DNA from: a bacterium D16-50 | GTDB lineage: Bacteria > Bacillota > Clostridia > Lachnospirales > Lachnospiraceae | NCBI GenBank assembly: GCA_003612485.1 | Contig: RAZA01000015.1 | Location: 22,008-86,007, forward strand | Length of the DNA: 64,000 nt | Direction: 5' to 3' | Part shown: piece by piece, positions 1 to 8,342 of the stretch | Layout: each line of letters opens with the position of its first letter | Position numbering within the stretch: the first letter of the stretch is position 1 | Translations under genes and position numbers: made by a program | The notes under the pieces: generated by a model | Told to the model about the DNA's origin: nothing | Seen by the model: the letters and a program-made list of their open reading frames with translations, nothing else | Database searches by the model: none

Positions 1-176
1 TTCACCACATTCTGATCCAAATCATTGACTGTTTCAATATGTGATCTGAGCTTATTAAACAAGACGGCTCCGCTCCCAAAGAAAGGCTCCAGATAGCTGT
101 GGTGTTTCGGAAAAAACCTTATAATCCACTCTGACAGTGACCATTTACTTCCTGGATATTTTGCTATCGCTTTCAT
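1..176 (-). CDS. Dam-family adenine-N6 DNA methyltransferase, N-terminal part
   Basis: Only the first 58 residues are inside the window; the rest lies beyond the left edge. The protein begins MKAIAKYPGSKW and has EPFFGSGAV at about residues 34-42, the SAM-binding FxGxG motif of the D12 (Dam) class, followed by VNDLD at 52-56, where class members carry the acidic residue that contacts SAM. The family methylates adenine N6 in short DNA sites and in phages often protects DNA from restriction. The start ATG sits five bases after the stop of the upstream gene, with GAGGTGG just before it, so the two genes are co-transcribed. The class is confident; target specificity cannot be seen. Confidence 0.85.
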   Translation of the reverse strand, partial: MKAIAKYPGSKWSLSEWIIRFFPKHHSYLEPFFGSGAVLFNKLRSHIETVNDLDQNVV

Positions 177-181
177 CCACC

Positions 182-850
182 TCACGCTCCCTGAGTTAAT
201 GCCGGCTGATCGGCTCCATCATCCCCATTCTTCCCTGTTTCTACTGCCGTCTCCCGTATCTGTTTTATTGCCATCTGATATCCGATGGCCCATAAATACA
301 CACGTCCACTAATCCGCTTCCCTATATGCGCAAATTCTGATTCCCACCACGGATCTGCATATTTCTCCGCAAGTTCAACAAAGGCCTCAGGATACGGAAC
401 ATTTTCTCCGAAAGTCATTTCATCGCATAGTCTAAGCATTTCTGCAAAATCTTTCTCAACCTCATCTGCTGATATTCCATGATTCCAATTTTCATCATCT
501 TTCAGAAATTCTTCCTTTATGCCCTCGAGGTCTGACACGATATCGCTCCATTGATAATCATATGTGTCGGAAGAACACTGGAATTTTCCCATGAAATATG
601 AGATATCATTTACATAACACGCCAGCTTATCCGGTGTTACATGATTGAACCAGCTGGCTATGCAGTCTCCCAGATCCCCACTGACAATCAGATTTCCTTT
701 CTGGCAATCCACAATATATCTGACCGCATACTCTCCGCTTCCGCTCTTATCCCTCCAATCCAAAATCAGGAAATCCTCATTTTCCAGTACCACCGTAGCT
801 TTATGATCCTTAAATCTTTTCATGCATCTATTTTTTATGCTTTCGTCCAT
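182..850 (-). CDS. hypothetical phage protein, 222 aa
   Basis: I do not recognise a characterised family. The protein is acidic and soluble, with no signal peptide or membrane segment. It begins MDESIKNRC, has a central predicted helical part rich in Asp/Glu (about 100-150), and a Trp-rich stretch PWWESEF near residue 168. The start ATG has GGAAAGGAG placed 5-6 bases upstream. It sits between the sliding clamp gene and the adenine methylase in the leftward early operon, so a role in phage DNA metabolism or host takeover is only an inference from position. Confidence 0.6.
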   Translation of the reverse strand: MDESIKNRCMKRFKDHKATVVLENEDFLILDWRDKSGSGEYAVRYIVDCQKGNLIVSGDLGDCIASWFNHVTPDKLACYVNDISYFMGKFQCSSDTYDYQWSDIVSDLEGIKEEFLKDDENWNHGISADEVEKDFAEMLRLCDEMTFGENVPYPEAFVELAEKYADPWWESEFAHIGKRISGRVYLWAIGYQMAIKQIRETAVETGKNGDDGADQPALTQGA

Positions 851-920
851 GTCTGCTCCTTTCCGGGCGGCAGCGCCCGCCGCTCTGGTTTATTTATGTG
901 ACATCTCGGAGTATCTGGCG

Positions 921-1970
921 CTAATTTATTGCCACCGGGAGAACGACCGTCTTAAAATCGCTATCCTCGGCCTCGACAATCATAGGCATTTTCGGTCCCC
1001 CAAAGGAAACCCCGACATTCTCACAATCAAAAGCTTTCAGCGTTTCCAATACCAGCCGGGCATCAAACCCTATTGTCAGTGCCTCTGCCATATCCTCCTG
1101 CAGTTCCACCATTTCGTGATAGTCTGTAGTCTTGTCCTTAATACTCATGCTCAAAGAATTTCCATCCAGTTCAAACCGAACCGGACATCTTTCCTCCGTA
1201 CACATTTTCGCCCTTGTCATAGCATCCAGCAGCGCCATTCTTGAGATGACCGTATGTAAAGGCAACTCCTTAAACATGGTCTGATACTTGAAATACTCTC
1301 CCTCGATCAACCGAGTGTATACCTCAAAATCCTCCGTGATGAATACCGCTCCCGTCTTACTATGTCTGATCTGTACATCCCCTGACATTCCGAGAGATTT
1401 CAGCTTATCCACCGTGTTTTTGGGTATCAACAGTTCAAACTCTCCGCTGTACTCCACCTTATCCCATGCCAGCACATGGCCGTCCAGTCCGACAAAATTC
1501 AGTTGTCCGCCCCTTGCCTGCAGACACATGGAGGACATCATAGGATTGCTACCCTGCGCAGGCACCGCATAAGATACACGCCTTATGGATTCCAGAAGCA
1601 TATTCGCCTTAATTGTCAGTTCGCTGCCCTCCTTCTGGGAGGCCGTTGCCGGAAACTGTGCCGGATCCATTGTCTGATACTTATTTTTGATCTTGTCGGC
1701 CTTGATCGTGATGATATTGCCAGCCGCAGCGGAAATCTCCATCTCCCCATCCGGAAGGTTATTGATCAGATCAAACGCCCTTTCAGGAATGATAAAGGCT
1801 TCCCCCTCTGTGCCCTCTATTTTCGCCTTAACGGTCATTTCCATGTTGTTGGCGATTAAATAACCGTCCCGAACCAAAATGCCTTGTAAGATCGGCATGG
1901 TGGTTTTCTTCGGCACCACCCCTTTAATTTTATTCAGCTTCTGGGCCAGCTCTGTTTTCTGTATTTTCAT
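921..1970 (-). CDS. phage-encoded DNA sliding clamp (DnaN / Pol III beta-like)
   Basis: The 349-residue protein has the three-fold pattern of bacterial beta clamps: MKIQKTELAQKLNKIKG at the N terminus, the early motif TTMPILQGILV at 23-33, and a C terminus ending KTVVLPVAIN, close to the family's PMR-type tail that lies near the hydrophobic partner-binding pocket. Beta clamps encircle DNA and tether polymerases. It is slightly shorter than host DnaN (about 365-370). The first 41 bases overlap the end of the recU-like gene. A second clamp on a mobile element suggests the element redirects the host replisome or uses the clamp for its own replication. Confident in family, less so about whether host loaders recognise it. 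Confidence 0.85.
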   Translation of the reverse strand: MKIQKTELAQKLNKIKGVVPKKTTMPILQGILVRDGYLIANNMEMTVKAKIEGTEGEAFIIPERAFDLINNLPDGEMEISAAAGNIITIKADKIKNKYQTMDPAQFPATASQKEGSELTIKANMLLESIRRVSYAVPAQGSNPMMSSMCLQARGGQLNFVGLDGHVLAWDKVEYSGEFELLIPKNTVDKLKSLGMSGDVQIRHSKTGAVFITEDFEVYTRLIEGEYFKYQTMFKELPLHTVISRMALLDAMTRAKMCTEERCPVRFELDGNSLSMSIKDKTTDYHEMVELQEDMAEALTIGFDARLVLETLKAFDCENVGVSFGGPKMPMIVEAEDSDFKTVVLPVAIN

Positions 1971-2484
1971 CCTTTAATTCCACTCCCTCCAAAATAAGTA
2001 TTGTGCACTGTTTTTCCTGCAGCCTATACGGCGCCAGCTCCTGCTCTGTCATGAACTTATGGCCGAACAGCTCCTTCATCCGTTTCCATACTTCCCACGG
2101 GATCCTATAAAATTTCGTCAGTCTGACTGATACCATCACATAGCAGTAAGCCCCAAACCTCTCATAAATATCAAGGCTTTTCCACTGGGTATCCGTAACG
2201 GCATTCTGGTTGATCCTGCCTGCATCTGTATGTTTTGCTTCAAACATAATCCCGGTGCCATCACACAAGATGCCTTTATAATCCGGCTGTCCCTTCTTTT
2301 CATAATATCCACGGACAACTCCATTTGCGTCTTTGCCGGTGATATGGAACGGCTCTGGCGTCTTTTCTATATGGGCCCAGCCATTCCGCAGATAAAATTC
2401 GCAGGCATCCGTGATCCAGCGTTCAAAGGCTTCGCCGGCAGATTTGCTCCGCCTCCCGATCAGCTGCCGTCTCGGATCAGACAT
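1930..2484 (-). CDS. RecU-like Holliday junction resolvase
   Basis: The 184-residue protein has the RecU nuclease pattern: GRRSKSAGEAFE at 10-21 with Glu18, GQPDYKG at 65-71 with Asp68, FEAKHT at 81-86 giving the ExK pair (Glu82, Lys84), and Gln100 in TDTQW. These are the metal-binding and catalytic positions of the type II restriction-like fold. RecU of Firmicutes resolves four-way junctions; phage copies process replication intermediates. The gene overlaps the gene upstream by 8 bases and the clamp gene downstream by 41 bases, a sign of coupled translation. Some related proteins are annotated penicillin-binding protein-related factor A, the same family. Confidence 0.88.
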   Translation of the reverse strand: MSDPRRQLIGRRSKSAGEAFERWITDACEFYLRNGWAHIEKTPEPFHITGKDANGVVRGYYEKKGQPDYKGILCDGTGIMFEAKHTDAGRINQNAVTDTQWKSLDIYERFGAYCYVMVSVRLTKFYRIPWEVWKRMKELFGHKFMTEQELAPYRLQEKQCTILILEGVELKDENTENRAGPEAE

Positions 2485-2863
2485 CGGCCCACACCCCCAG
2501 ATGCTTTTCGAGGATTACCCGAATGCCCTCCAGCTTAGCTGCCCCGATCCCCCGGACACTCCCAATCTCATTGATAATCTTCTCCATGCTGATCGATCTG
2601 TATTTAGGTGTCTGGGCCTTTCCCTGGTTGAATCCCTCGCTTCTGGCTTTCTCCACCCGATCCTCCACATAATGCACCAGCTGCTCGTCGGTCATTTTCC
2701 GCATCTTTACAGCCTTTTCGTGGATGATACTTTCGTCTGTTGTGCGCCTGCAGTTCCTTTTCTTTGCCATGGCTATCTTCCTTTCTTCTTGCGATACTCT
2801 CCCTATGGCCATGCCGGCGGTACTGTCGGCATAGCCTTCTCTGTTTCTGCCCCATCTACTCAT
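2477..2863 (-). CDS. hypothetical phage protein with helix-hairpin-helix-like C terminus
   Basis: The start is uncertain. The ATG at 2863 overlaps the stop of the upstream gene as ATGAGTAG and gives a first segment MSRWGRNREGY..DSTAG that resembles short phage proteins I have seen; GTG 2872 and ATG 2869 are also in frame. An internal ATG at 2770 (MAKKRNC) has a better ribosome site (AAAGGAAG) and would give a 97-residue protein. The last 35 residues contain VRGIGAAKLEGI, a possible helix-hairpin-helix that would bind DNA non-specifically. No catalytic motif is visible. The gene lies between the Gp37/Gp68 protein and RecU. Confidence 0.6.
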   Translation of the reverse strand: MSRWGRNREGYADSTAGMAIGRVSQEERKIAMAKKRNCRRTTDESIIHEKAVKMRKMTDEQLVHYVEDRVEKARSEGFNQGKAQTPKYRSISMEKIINEIGSVRGIGAAKLEGIRVILEKHLGVWADV

Positions 2864-3896
2864 CTGCATCACCAGAGCCTATCGTAATACTGTCCGCCAA
2901 TTCTGCCAGCCGGGGAATATCCAGCCCCAGTTTCCAGCAGAATTTCCTGAAACAATCCTTGCACATAAACCCAAACTGTTTCGGCTGCTCTCCGCGCCCG
3001 GACCTCGCCAGCAGCGTAATCATGTCGCTCTTTTTCAGTCGGGCCTTGCACTCAGCGCAGATATCATACATTTTCGCTTCCATTTTCGGACTTATTGCCG
3101 AGTGCTGAAGCTGTTGTGGGAATTCTCTCCGCATTCCGTCTTCTCCAACGATAGGGAGCAGACTATCCTTCATAAACACCGGGATCCCTGACTTCTCACA
3201 CCATGCCACGATATCCTCTATCCACTCCTTCTGGGGGAGGATCCGGTTTTTTCTGCGCCCGGTTTCTGCACCGATAATTATCCAGTTGGGAGAAAATTCA
3301 TCCCGCTCCCATAGGCGAAACGGCGCATGGATCGGCTCAATGCTCCAGAACGTATTGTGTGCATTTGACACAAAGCATTTATCTTCCGGCCTGGTAAGCG
3401 TGGAGCCATACCACATATTCTTATCCGAAGGGAGTATCCCAACTGCGTCGATGCGCTCATACCTTTCCGGATTTTTTGTGAGAAACAAGTAATTATGTAT
3501 GGGGTACTTCTGGCAGATACTGAATATCTCCGCGATCCATTCATCCGGTATCCAGCTTCCGAACACATCGGCCATGGCACCTACAAAGATATTGTTTCCC
3601 ATCTTTAGCTTTGCCGGAGTATCCAACCGGTACCGGTGCAACGTAGGGGCGAATCCAAAGGGATATACAAGCGGATTCCTGGTTTCGTTCAGCATGGGGA
3701 CATCCAGCACATATAAGTCTTCTCCCCCATCAGCCGCTGGCACCAGCGAATAATCCTTTTTTGCCATCTTATTAAGTCTTACATCGCCGGAAAACCGGGA
3801 AACCATGCGCCGGGCATAGCAGTATTCACAGTTACGCCGACACCCCGTAATGGGATTTAATGTGTGATCACACCACTCTATCTTCGACCTATTCAT
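2856..3896 (-). CDS. phage Gp37/Gp68 family radical-SAM-like protein
   Basis: The 346-residue protein opens MNRSKIEWCDHTLNPITGC and has a CxxxCxxC set at Cys19, Cys23 and Cys26 (GCRRNCEYC), the cluster-binding pattern of radical SAM enzymes, within the signature of the phage Gp37/Gp68 family (DUF5131). YLFLTKNPERY and WIIIGAETG are further conserved blocks. A second Cys group near the C terminus (CAECKARL, CKDCF) could bind zinc. The biochemical substrate of the family is not established to my knowledge. It is common in actinobacterial and Firmicutes phages near replication genes, as here. Overlaps with both neighbours suggest translation in one operon. Confidence 0.85.
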   Translation of the reverse strand: MNRSKIEWCDHTLNPITGCRRNCEYCYARRMVSRFSGDVRLNKMAKKDYSLVPAADGGEDLYVLDVPMLNETRNPLVYPFGFAPTLHRYRLDTPAKLKMGNNIFVGAMADVFGSWIPDEWIAEIFSICQKYPIHNYLFLTKNPERYERIDAVGILPSDKNMWYGSTLTRPEDKCFVSNAHNTFWSIEPIHAPFRLWERDEFSPNWIIIGAETGRRKNRILPQKEWIEDIVAWCEKSGIPVFMKDSLLPIVGEDGMRREFPQQLQHSAISPKMEAKMYDICAECKARLKKSDMITLLARSGRGEQPKQFGFMCKDCFRKFCWKLGLDIPRLAELADSITIGSGDADE

Positions 3897-4146
3897 GCTC
3901 CCCCCTCCTTTTCACAAATCCCAGTTCCTTAACTTCCTTCCACTCAGTTCCCTTGAAGCTGACTTTCTGCCCGCACTGATCGCAGTATCTCGGCTGGTAA
4001 TTTGGTCCTGCGTTCAGAATACTTCCGCACCTCGGACATAAATGCTTCTCGCATTCTGTAATCACAAATCCGTATTTCAGATACGTTTCTGTTCTTAGCG
4101 CCGGCCTTCTGGCTACGTTCTTGGGAATCCAGACTTTTCTAAGCAT
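3889..4146 (-). CDS. small zinc-ribbon protein, 85 aa
   Basis: The start at 4146 (MLRKVWIPK) is chosen because GGAGGAGG lies six bases upstream; a longer reading frame would include non-conserved sequence of the gene upstream. Two knuckles, CPRCG near residue 42 and CDQCGQ near 60, form a four-cysteine zinc ribbon of the kind that binds nucleic acid or protein. The rest is basic. It overlaps the Gp37/Gp68 gene by 8 bases. Function unknown. Confidence 0.65.
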   Translation of the reverse strand: MLRKVWIPKNVARRPALRTETYLKYGFVITECEKHLCPRCGSILNAGPNYQPRYCDQCGQKVSFKGTEWKEVKELGFVKRRGEHE

Positions 4147-4324
4147 CTGCATCCTCCTCCCAAAATTCCACGAAATACATTGTCTGCCCCTTGCCACCGG
4201 GGCGTTCCTTTCCGATCCGGGCAGCATATCCCGCTTTTATCAACAGACAACAAAGAGTATTCCTATCTTCATCATTCAGCTTCATAAGCAGATTTCTGAT
4301 CTTATGCCTTGTCTTATCTGCCAT
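4139..4324 (-). CDS. small hypothetical phage protein, 61 aa
   Basis: A compact basic-then-acidic protein beginning MADKTRHKIRNLLMKL and ending in EEDADA. It overlaps the zinc-ribbon gene by 8 bases and follows the PcfJ-like gene by one base, so its translation is coupled to both. I see no catalytic motif or membrane segment. The alternating charged helical N terminus could mediate binding to nucleic acid or a partner, but this is not shown by the sequence. Confidence 0.55.
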   Translation of the reverse strand: MADKTRHKIRNLLMKLNDEDRNTLCCLLIKAGYAARIGKERPGGKGQTMYFVEFWEEDADA

Positions 4325-4325
4325 G

Positions 4326-6416
4326 TCACCCCGCCTTTCTCCGCTTCAACGGCTTTTGCTCATATTCCATCATTTTCTCCTGAAATATATTCACAAAGGC
4401 TTTAACCTCCGGCGTCATATCACAGTTTTTAAAACCCCGGCACTGGACCACCCTGCCCTTCCATTCCAACGTGTAAAATGGCTGATCTGGATCAGATTCC
4501 AACCGGATAAAGAAAATCATGGTATCGCCTTTCGCTACTCTGTCCCGGTATGTTCCCACGCAATGGTGAAGTGTTTCTCCCTCCCGCTTCAATTCATCCA
4601 GTTCCTTCGGGAGCCTGATAAACATCCCATAGGTTTTCAAATCCATGGCATCCACATCCTCTGTCTCCTTGCGGAGTTTCGCCAGCAATCTTTTAAACCT
4701 CTTTTCATCCTCCTTGGCCTGCTTGTCCTTGAACCGGGTGTACTCTTTTGACTTATCATCATGGGCCTTCTTAAAATCCTTGGGATATAGGTTAAATTCG
4801 TTCCGCATATCATACCCCATTTCCTCCAGCCACCTGATGTAATCGAAATAATCCCTGTCATGGAAAATCCGCTGCTTGTCTATGTATTTTTTCAGTTTAT
4901 AAACAGTGGTGTACCGGCGCATATCAAGATACTTTTCATACATCCTGTCGTATCCGTCATCATGGACATAGCGGAGGATGTCAAAATCCTCCTGCCGGAT
5001 TTCCTTGGCGTATTGCAATATCCTCACGTCTCTCACAGACGGATCCCCTATCCCGCGGAGCATATTAAACTGCAGCTTGTTTACCTGCAAAGTCTCTAAA
5101 ACCGTTCTGCCATTTTTGAATTTCGGGCAGTCATAGTCTTTCAGAACCGCCTGCGTCAATTTATAGAACCCTATTTTCAGCAGCTGCTCCAGATAAGGAT
5201 TCTCCCGATAGGAATTAAAATACCAATCTATGCACCACGGTTTATTAAGGAACTGGTCATTCTGCACCACTTTATCTATATAGATATCAATAGCGCTATA
5301 CTTCATACAGGTATCGGCCACTGTCTCCAGAAGATCCGTGTTGTAAAGTACAGTGCTTCTGGGCACAGTCATTTCGGAAGGCTGGCAAAATCCGTAACTC
5401 TTATTTGTAAGATAGCACCACCTCAAATCCTGAGTGCTCTTAAACCGGCACCATTCAAAATTTATAGATTTTTCTGCTGTATGGATTGTCCGGAACCTTT
5501 CACTGCTTTCCATCCGGGGATTGCGAAAGTTCTTTCGGAAATCCTTTGTGTGGCAAAAATATCTCACCAGAACTTCATCCTCATACTTCTGCACCAGCAC
5601 GCTCCACTGGATTGCGAAAAGGTTCTGCCGTCCCATGCCCTCACTCTTACACATCAGGAAGCTGTTACAGTAAGGACACCGAACCGTCCTATTGTGCTTT
5701 ACCTGATCTGTGTCATTCCATATCGCAATCTTCTTATGATACAGCCCGTCCCTCCGGAGTTCAAAATCATGCCCGCATTTTGTACAGTATGCCCTTTCTT
5801 TGGGCTTGCTGTAAAAGATATAATTTTCATTGCTGAATACCGTTTCCTTTACAAACTGCTCATAATCTGCCGGCAACTCTCCGAATTTCTCCATATGCTG
5901 ATCGATCTCAGCCTTTTCCTTTTTATGCCTTGCCTGCAGCTTCCACTCTTTGATCACGCCCTGATATTCGTCGATCCGGTTTTCAACCTCACTGTCTACC
6001 ACAGCACCGTGTGGGATAACCCTCTGCTGATCGTCAATTCCATGCATCCGCCTGAAATCTTGGAGGAAAGATAGTATCGCTTCCCGCTCTTCCACAGATG
6101 CTATAACAATATTTCCGCTGTTTCTGTGCCAATACAGATAGCCAGTAAGATAATCTATGGCTCCAGTCTTCCATTTGGTCCTATCTGTTGAAAGATCCTG
6201 AGTAATGTAGTCGTCCATCTGGCAGAAGGTACGGAATGCCGACTTTAACTCCTTTTCTTCTTTCCGGAAGAAATTGATAATCAGAGTATCATTCCCACCG
6301 ATCTCTTGTCTGCTTGCCGTTGCCAGATAACACATATTTGATGCCAGCAGCGGCATTTCTTTATTCTTATCCGTAAGCGCCGGCCTTGGTATTGCCAACA
6401 GTGCTCTTTTATCCAT
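4326..6416 (-). CDS. PcfJ-like protein
   Basis: The 696-residue protein carries the PcfJ-family C-terminal block: LKREGETLHHCVGTY followed by FFIRLESDPDQPFYTLEW and the Cys of VQCRGFKNC. A Cys4 zinc site (YCTKCGHDF ... RCPYCNSF) lies about residues 210-255. PcfJ was named on the enterococcal conjugative plasmid pCF10 and is widespread in phages and conjugative elements; its exact biochemistry is unsettled. It lies 11 bases downstream of the PcfK-like gene, keeping the pcfK-pcfJ order of pCF10-type modules. The central 300 residues are charged and helical. Family assignment is firm, function is not. Confidence 0.82.
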   Translation of the reverse strand: MDKRALLAIPRPALTDKNKEMPLLASNMCYLATASRQEIGGNDTLIINFFRKEEKELKSAFRTFCQMDDYITQDLSTDRTKWKTGAIDYLTGYLYWHRNSGNIVIASVEEREAILSFLQDFRRMHGIDDQQRVIPHGAVVDSEVENRIDEYQGVIKEWKLQARHKKEKAEIDQHMEKFGELPADYEQFVKETVFSNENYIFYSKPKERAYCTKCGHDFELRRDGLYHKKIAIWNDTDQVKHNRTVRCPYCNSFLMCKSEGMGRQNLFAIQWSVLVQKYEDEVLVRYFCHTKDFRKNFRNPRMESSERFRTIHTAEKSINFEWCRFKSTQDLRWCYLTNKSYGFCQPSEMTVPRSTVLYNTDLLETVADTCMKYSAIDIYIDKVVQNDQFLNKPWCIDWYFNSYRENPYLEQLLKIGFYKLTQAVLKDYDCPKFKNGRTVLETLQVNKLQFNMLRGIGDPSVRDVRILQYAKEIRQEDFDILRYVHDDGYDRMYEKYLDMRRYTTVYKLKKYIDKQRIFHDRDYFDYIRWLEEMGYDMRNEFNLYPKDFKKAHDDKSKEYTRFKDKQAKEDEKRFKRLLAKLRKETEDVDAMDLKTYGMFIRLPKELDELKREGETLHHCVGTYRDRVAKGDTMIFFIRLESDPDQPFYTLEWKGRVVQCRGFKNCDMTPEVKAFVNIFQEKMMEYEQKPLKRRKAG

Positions 6417-6427
6417 ATAACCGCCTC

Positions 6428-7516
6428 CTACATACCCATCATGGCAAACAGATCAAGCTGGCCATCCATTTCTTTTCCGTTTTTCTTGGGCTTCGGCGGT
6501 GCTTTAGGTGCTTCCGGTTTAGGAGGCGCAGAAACCTTTTCCGTTTTATCGGTGTTTCCTTTCGTTTTGGCCGTTTTTTTCTCTGCCGCAGAATTCTCCC
6601 TCTTTACCCTGGCCTCAGCTGCCTTTTTTGCTTTTTTCTCTTCCTCCGCTTTATCATCCTTGTGGTAATAATCCTCAGCCCATTCATATACCACATCATC
6701 ACGGATTGCAGCACAATTCCCCTGTGCCTGTTTCCTTGCCTGACTATAGATATAATCAAAGCATTTCTGCCATGTCTTATGATCCTGTACCACATCCTCG
6801 GCTAGTCCTTCATCCTCCCGGCATCTCTCCAGAAGATACCCGATGATCGGATCCGCAAAAGCTTTGTCTTTGGCCGCCGCCAGCTCCTTTTTCAGCTTTT
6901 CCTCAGCCAGCCGCTTTGCCGGTCTGCTTTCCTGTTTGCTGGTAGCTTTGCTTTCCATCGGTTTTGGAGACTCCTGCGCACTTTCAGCGTTCTCCCCGGT
7001 CACATCAGATGCGCTACCCGGTTCATCCTCCTCCGTTCGCTCCGCCTGCGGAGCCTCGCCAGCTTCCGGATCTTCCTCCGCCTGTTCCACAACAAAATCG
7101 CCTTTCTTATCTGCATCATTTTCCTCCCCGGAATCCATCCTCTCCGCCGCATCCACGATACCGCTGTTCATCAACCACTCATATTCCTTTTTGAGCCTCT
7201 CATTTGTCACATCAAAGAGAGTATCCCCGGCAGCGTCATAAAAGACCGTTACCTCCGGGCGCCTCAATGTTTTGTACGTCTCGCCCATCACTACAATATC
7301 GGGGCTGTTATCCTCGGCATTGTATCCGCTTCTCAGATACTCTTTTACAACCTGATCCAAGGCCCATCCGTAGGCATTCTCTGCTGTGTTTTCAGCCGTG
7401 AAGTGCTTAACCTCCTTTTTCTCTTTCATGCTATCCCTGACTTTCTGCCATGTTTCCGACTGCAGAGCATTTTTGCTTTCTTCCGACAGATTCTTTTCAA
7501 ATCCTTCAATTCCCAT
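6428..7516 (-). CDS. PcfK-like protein, candidate AcrIIA9-family anti-CRISPR
   Basis: The start MGIEGFEKN at 7516 is chosen because AAAGGAGG lies six bases upstream; an in-frame start at 7537 is weaker. An N-terminal domain (NAYGWALDQVVKEYL) and a central domain (DPIIGYLLERC ... QAQGNCAAIRDDVVYEW, around residues 235-295) match the PcfK-like family. They are separated by an acidic disordered linker, and a Lys/Ala/Pro tail ends LDLFAMMGM, a terminal motif similar to clamp-binding peptides. As I recall, public annotation places PcfK-like proteins in the AcrIIA9 family of Cas9 inhibitors. Whether this one inhibits Cas9 cannot be told. It is followed directly by PcfJ. Confidence 0.75.
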   Translation of the reverse strand: MGIEGFEKNLSEESKNALQSETWQKVRDSMKEKKEVKHFTAENTAENAYGWALDQVVKEYLRSGYNAEDNSPDIVVMGETYKTLRRPEVTVFYDAAGDTLFDVTNERLKKEYEWLMNSGIVDAAERMDSGEENDADKKGDFVVEQAEEDPEAGEAPQAERTEEDEPGSASDVTGENAESAQESPKPMESKATSKQESRPAKRLAEEKLKKELAAAKDKAFADPIIGYLLERCREDEGLAEDVVQDHKTWQKCFDYIYSQARKQAQGNCAAIRDDVVYEWAEDYYHKDDKAEEEKKAKKAAEARVKRENSAAEKKTAKTKGNTDKTEKVSAPPKPEAPKAPPKPKKNGKEMDGQLDLFAMMGM

Positions 7517-8342
7517 GCTGTGCCTCCTTTTCCTCAAAATCGAAAAACATATAAAAGTGCTCTTTTTCCACTGTTTTTACCGTGGTTGCGGTTCCACCAA
7601 TACTTCCCAGCGAATGAAATAGCTTCCGACAATGCCATACATTTGACTGGAACATCGGCATATACCACATCTCCTGCCCCTCGCTTTCTTGCGGGAACAG
7701 CATTGCTCCTGTCATCGGATTGGTAAGCGAGTTACCTACGCAGATATATCCAGCACATCCAAGGAGTGACAGCTGAATATAGCACATCTGGGCTACCACA
7801 CGGTCCACATCCTGCCCCACAAAAAGCACATGGTTCTGGAAATTGTATTTAGATCTTTTCAGGGTATTTGCGGCTGCCATCAGTGTTGCCCCGGCACCGC
7901 AGGCCGGATCGTAGATGGATATGTAGCCTTGTTCTTCAATCTGCTTGTCGGCGTTTCCTATAGTCATCTGCGACATCATCTTGCATACGTCATAGGGCGT
8001 AAAAAACTGGCCTTTCCAATGGTTTCCCAGATTAAGGTTCATGTACATCTTCCCGAGGAAATCCTGTTCTGGCTCATTTTCCAGAGCCATAACAGTGATA
8101 TGGAGTATCTCTGCTGGTGCTTCCATTGATCCGAGCCGCTTTATGCACTGTGCAAACTCCTCTTCCCTCTGCCCATAATGTCCCGGTGTCCGATCTGTCA
8201 CGTTGCTCAATGTACACGCTATTGCGCTCATCAGGTCAACCCACACCTGCCATGAGCTTCTGGAGTAGCAGAGACGGTTAAACACACTCAAAAATTCCTT
8301 TTCCGTTCCTCGTATGGCTTCATTCCGCTTTGCTTCCGCCAC
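7506..8342 (-). CDS. N6 DNA methylase-like protein (HsdM-type fold), NPPY motif not seen
   Basis: The GTG at 8342 is preferred (GGAGG eight bases upstream); an ATG at 8405 would overlap the previous gene by 86 bases. The central part reads GKMYMNLNLGNHWKGQFFTP then YISIYDPACGAGATL, motifs of type I-like adenine methylases that bind SAM (DPACGAG is motif I). The usual catalytic NPPY/NPPF motif is absent: the expected place reads GNSLTNPMTG. Related phage proteins are often labelled N-6 DNA methylase. Here the protein may bind SAM and DNA without methylating, or use a variant motif. It overlaps the replisome gene by 23 bases and pcfK by 11. Confidence 0.75.
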   Translation of the reverse strand: MAEAKRNEAIRGTEKEFLSVFNRLCYSRSSWQVWVDLMSAIACTLSNVTDRTPGHYGQREEEFAQCIKRLGSMEAPAEILHITVMALENEPEQDFLGKMYMNLNLGNHWKGQFFTPYDVCKMMSQMTIGNADKQIEEQGYISIYDPACGAGATLMAAANTLKRSKYNFQNHVLFVGQDVDRVVAQMCYIQLSLLGCAGYICVGNSLTNPMTGAMLFPQESEGQEMWYMPMFQSNVWHCRKLFHSLGSIGGTATTVKTVEKEHFYMFFDFEEKEAQHGN

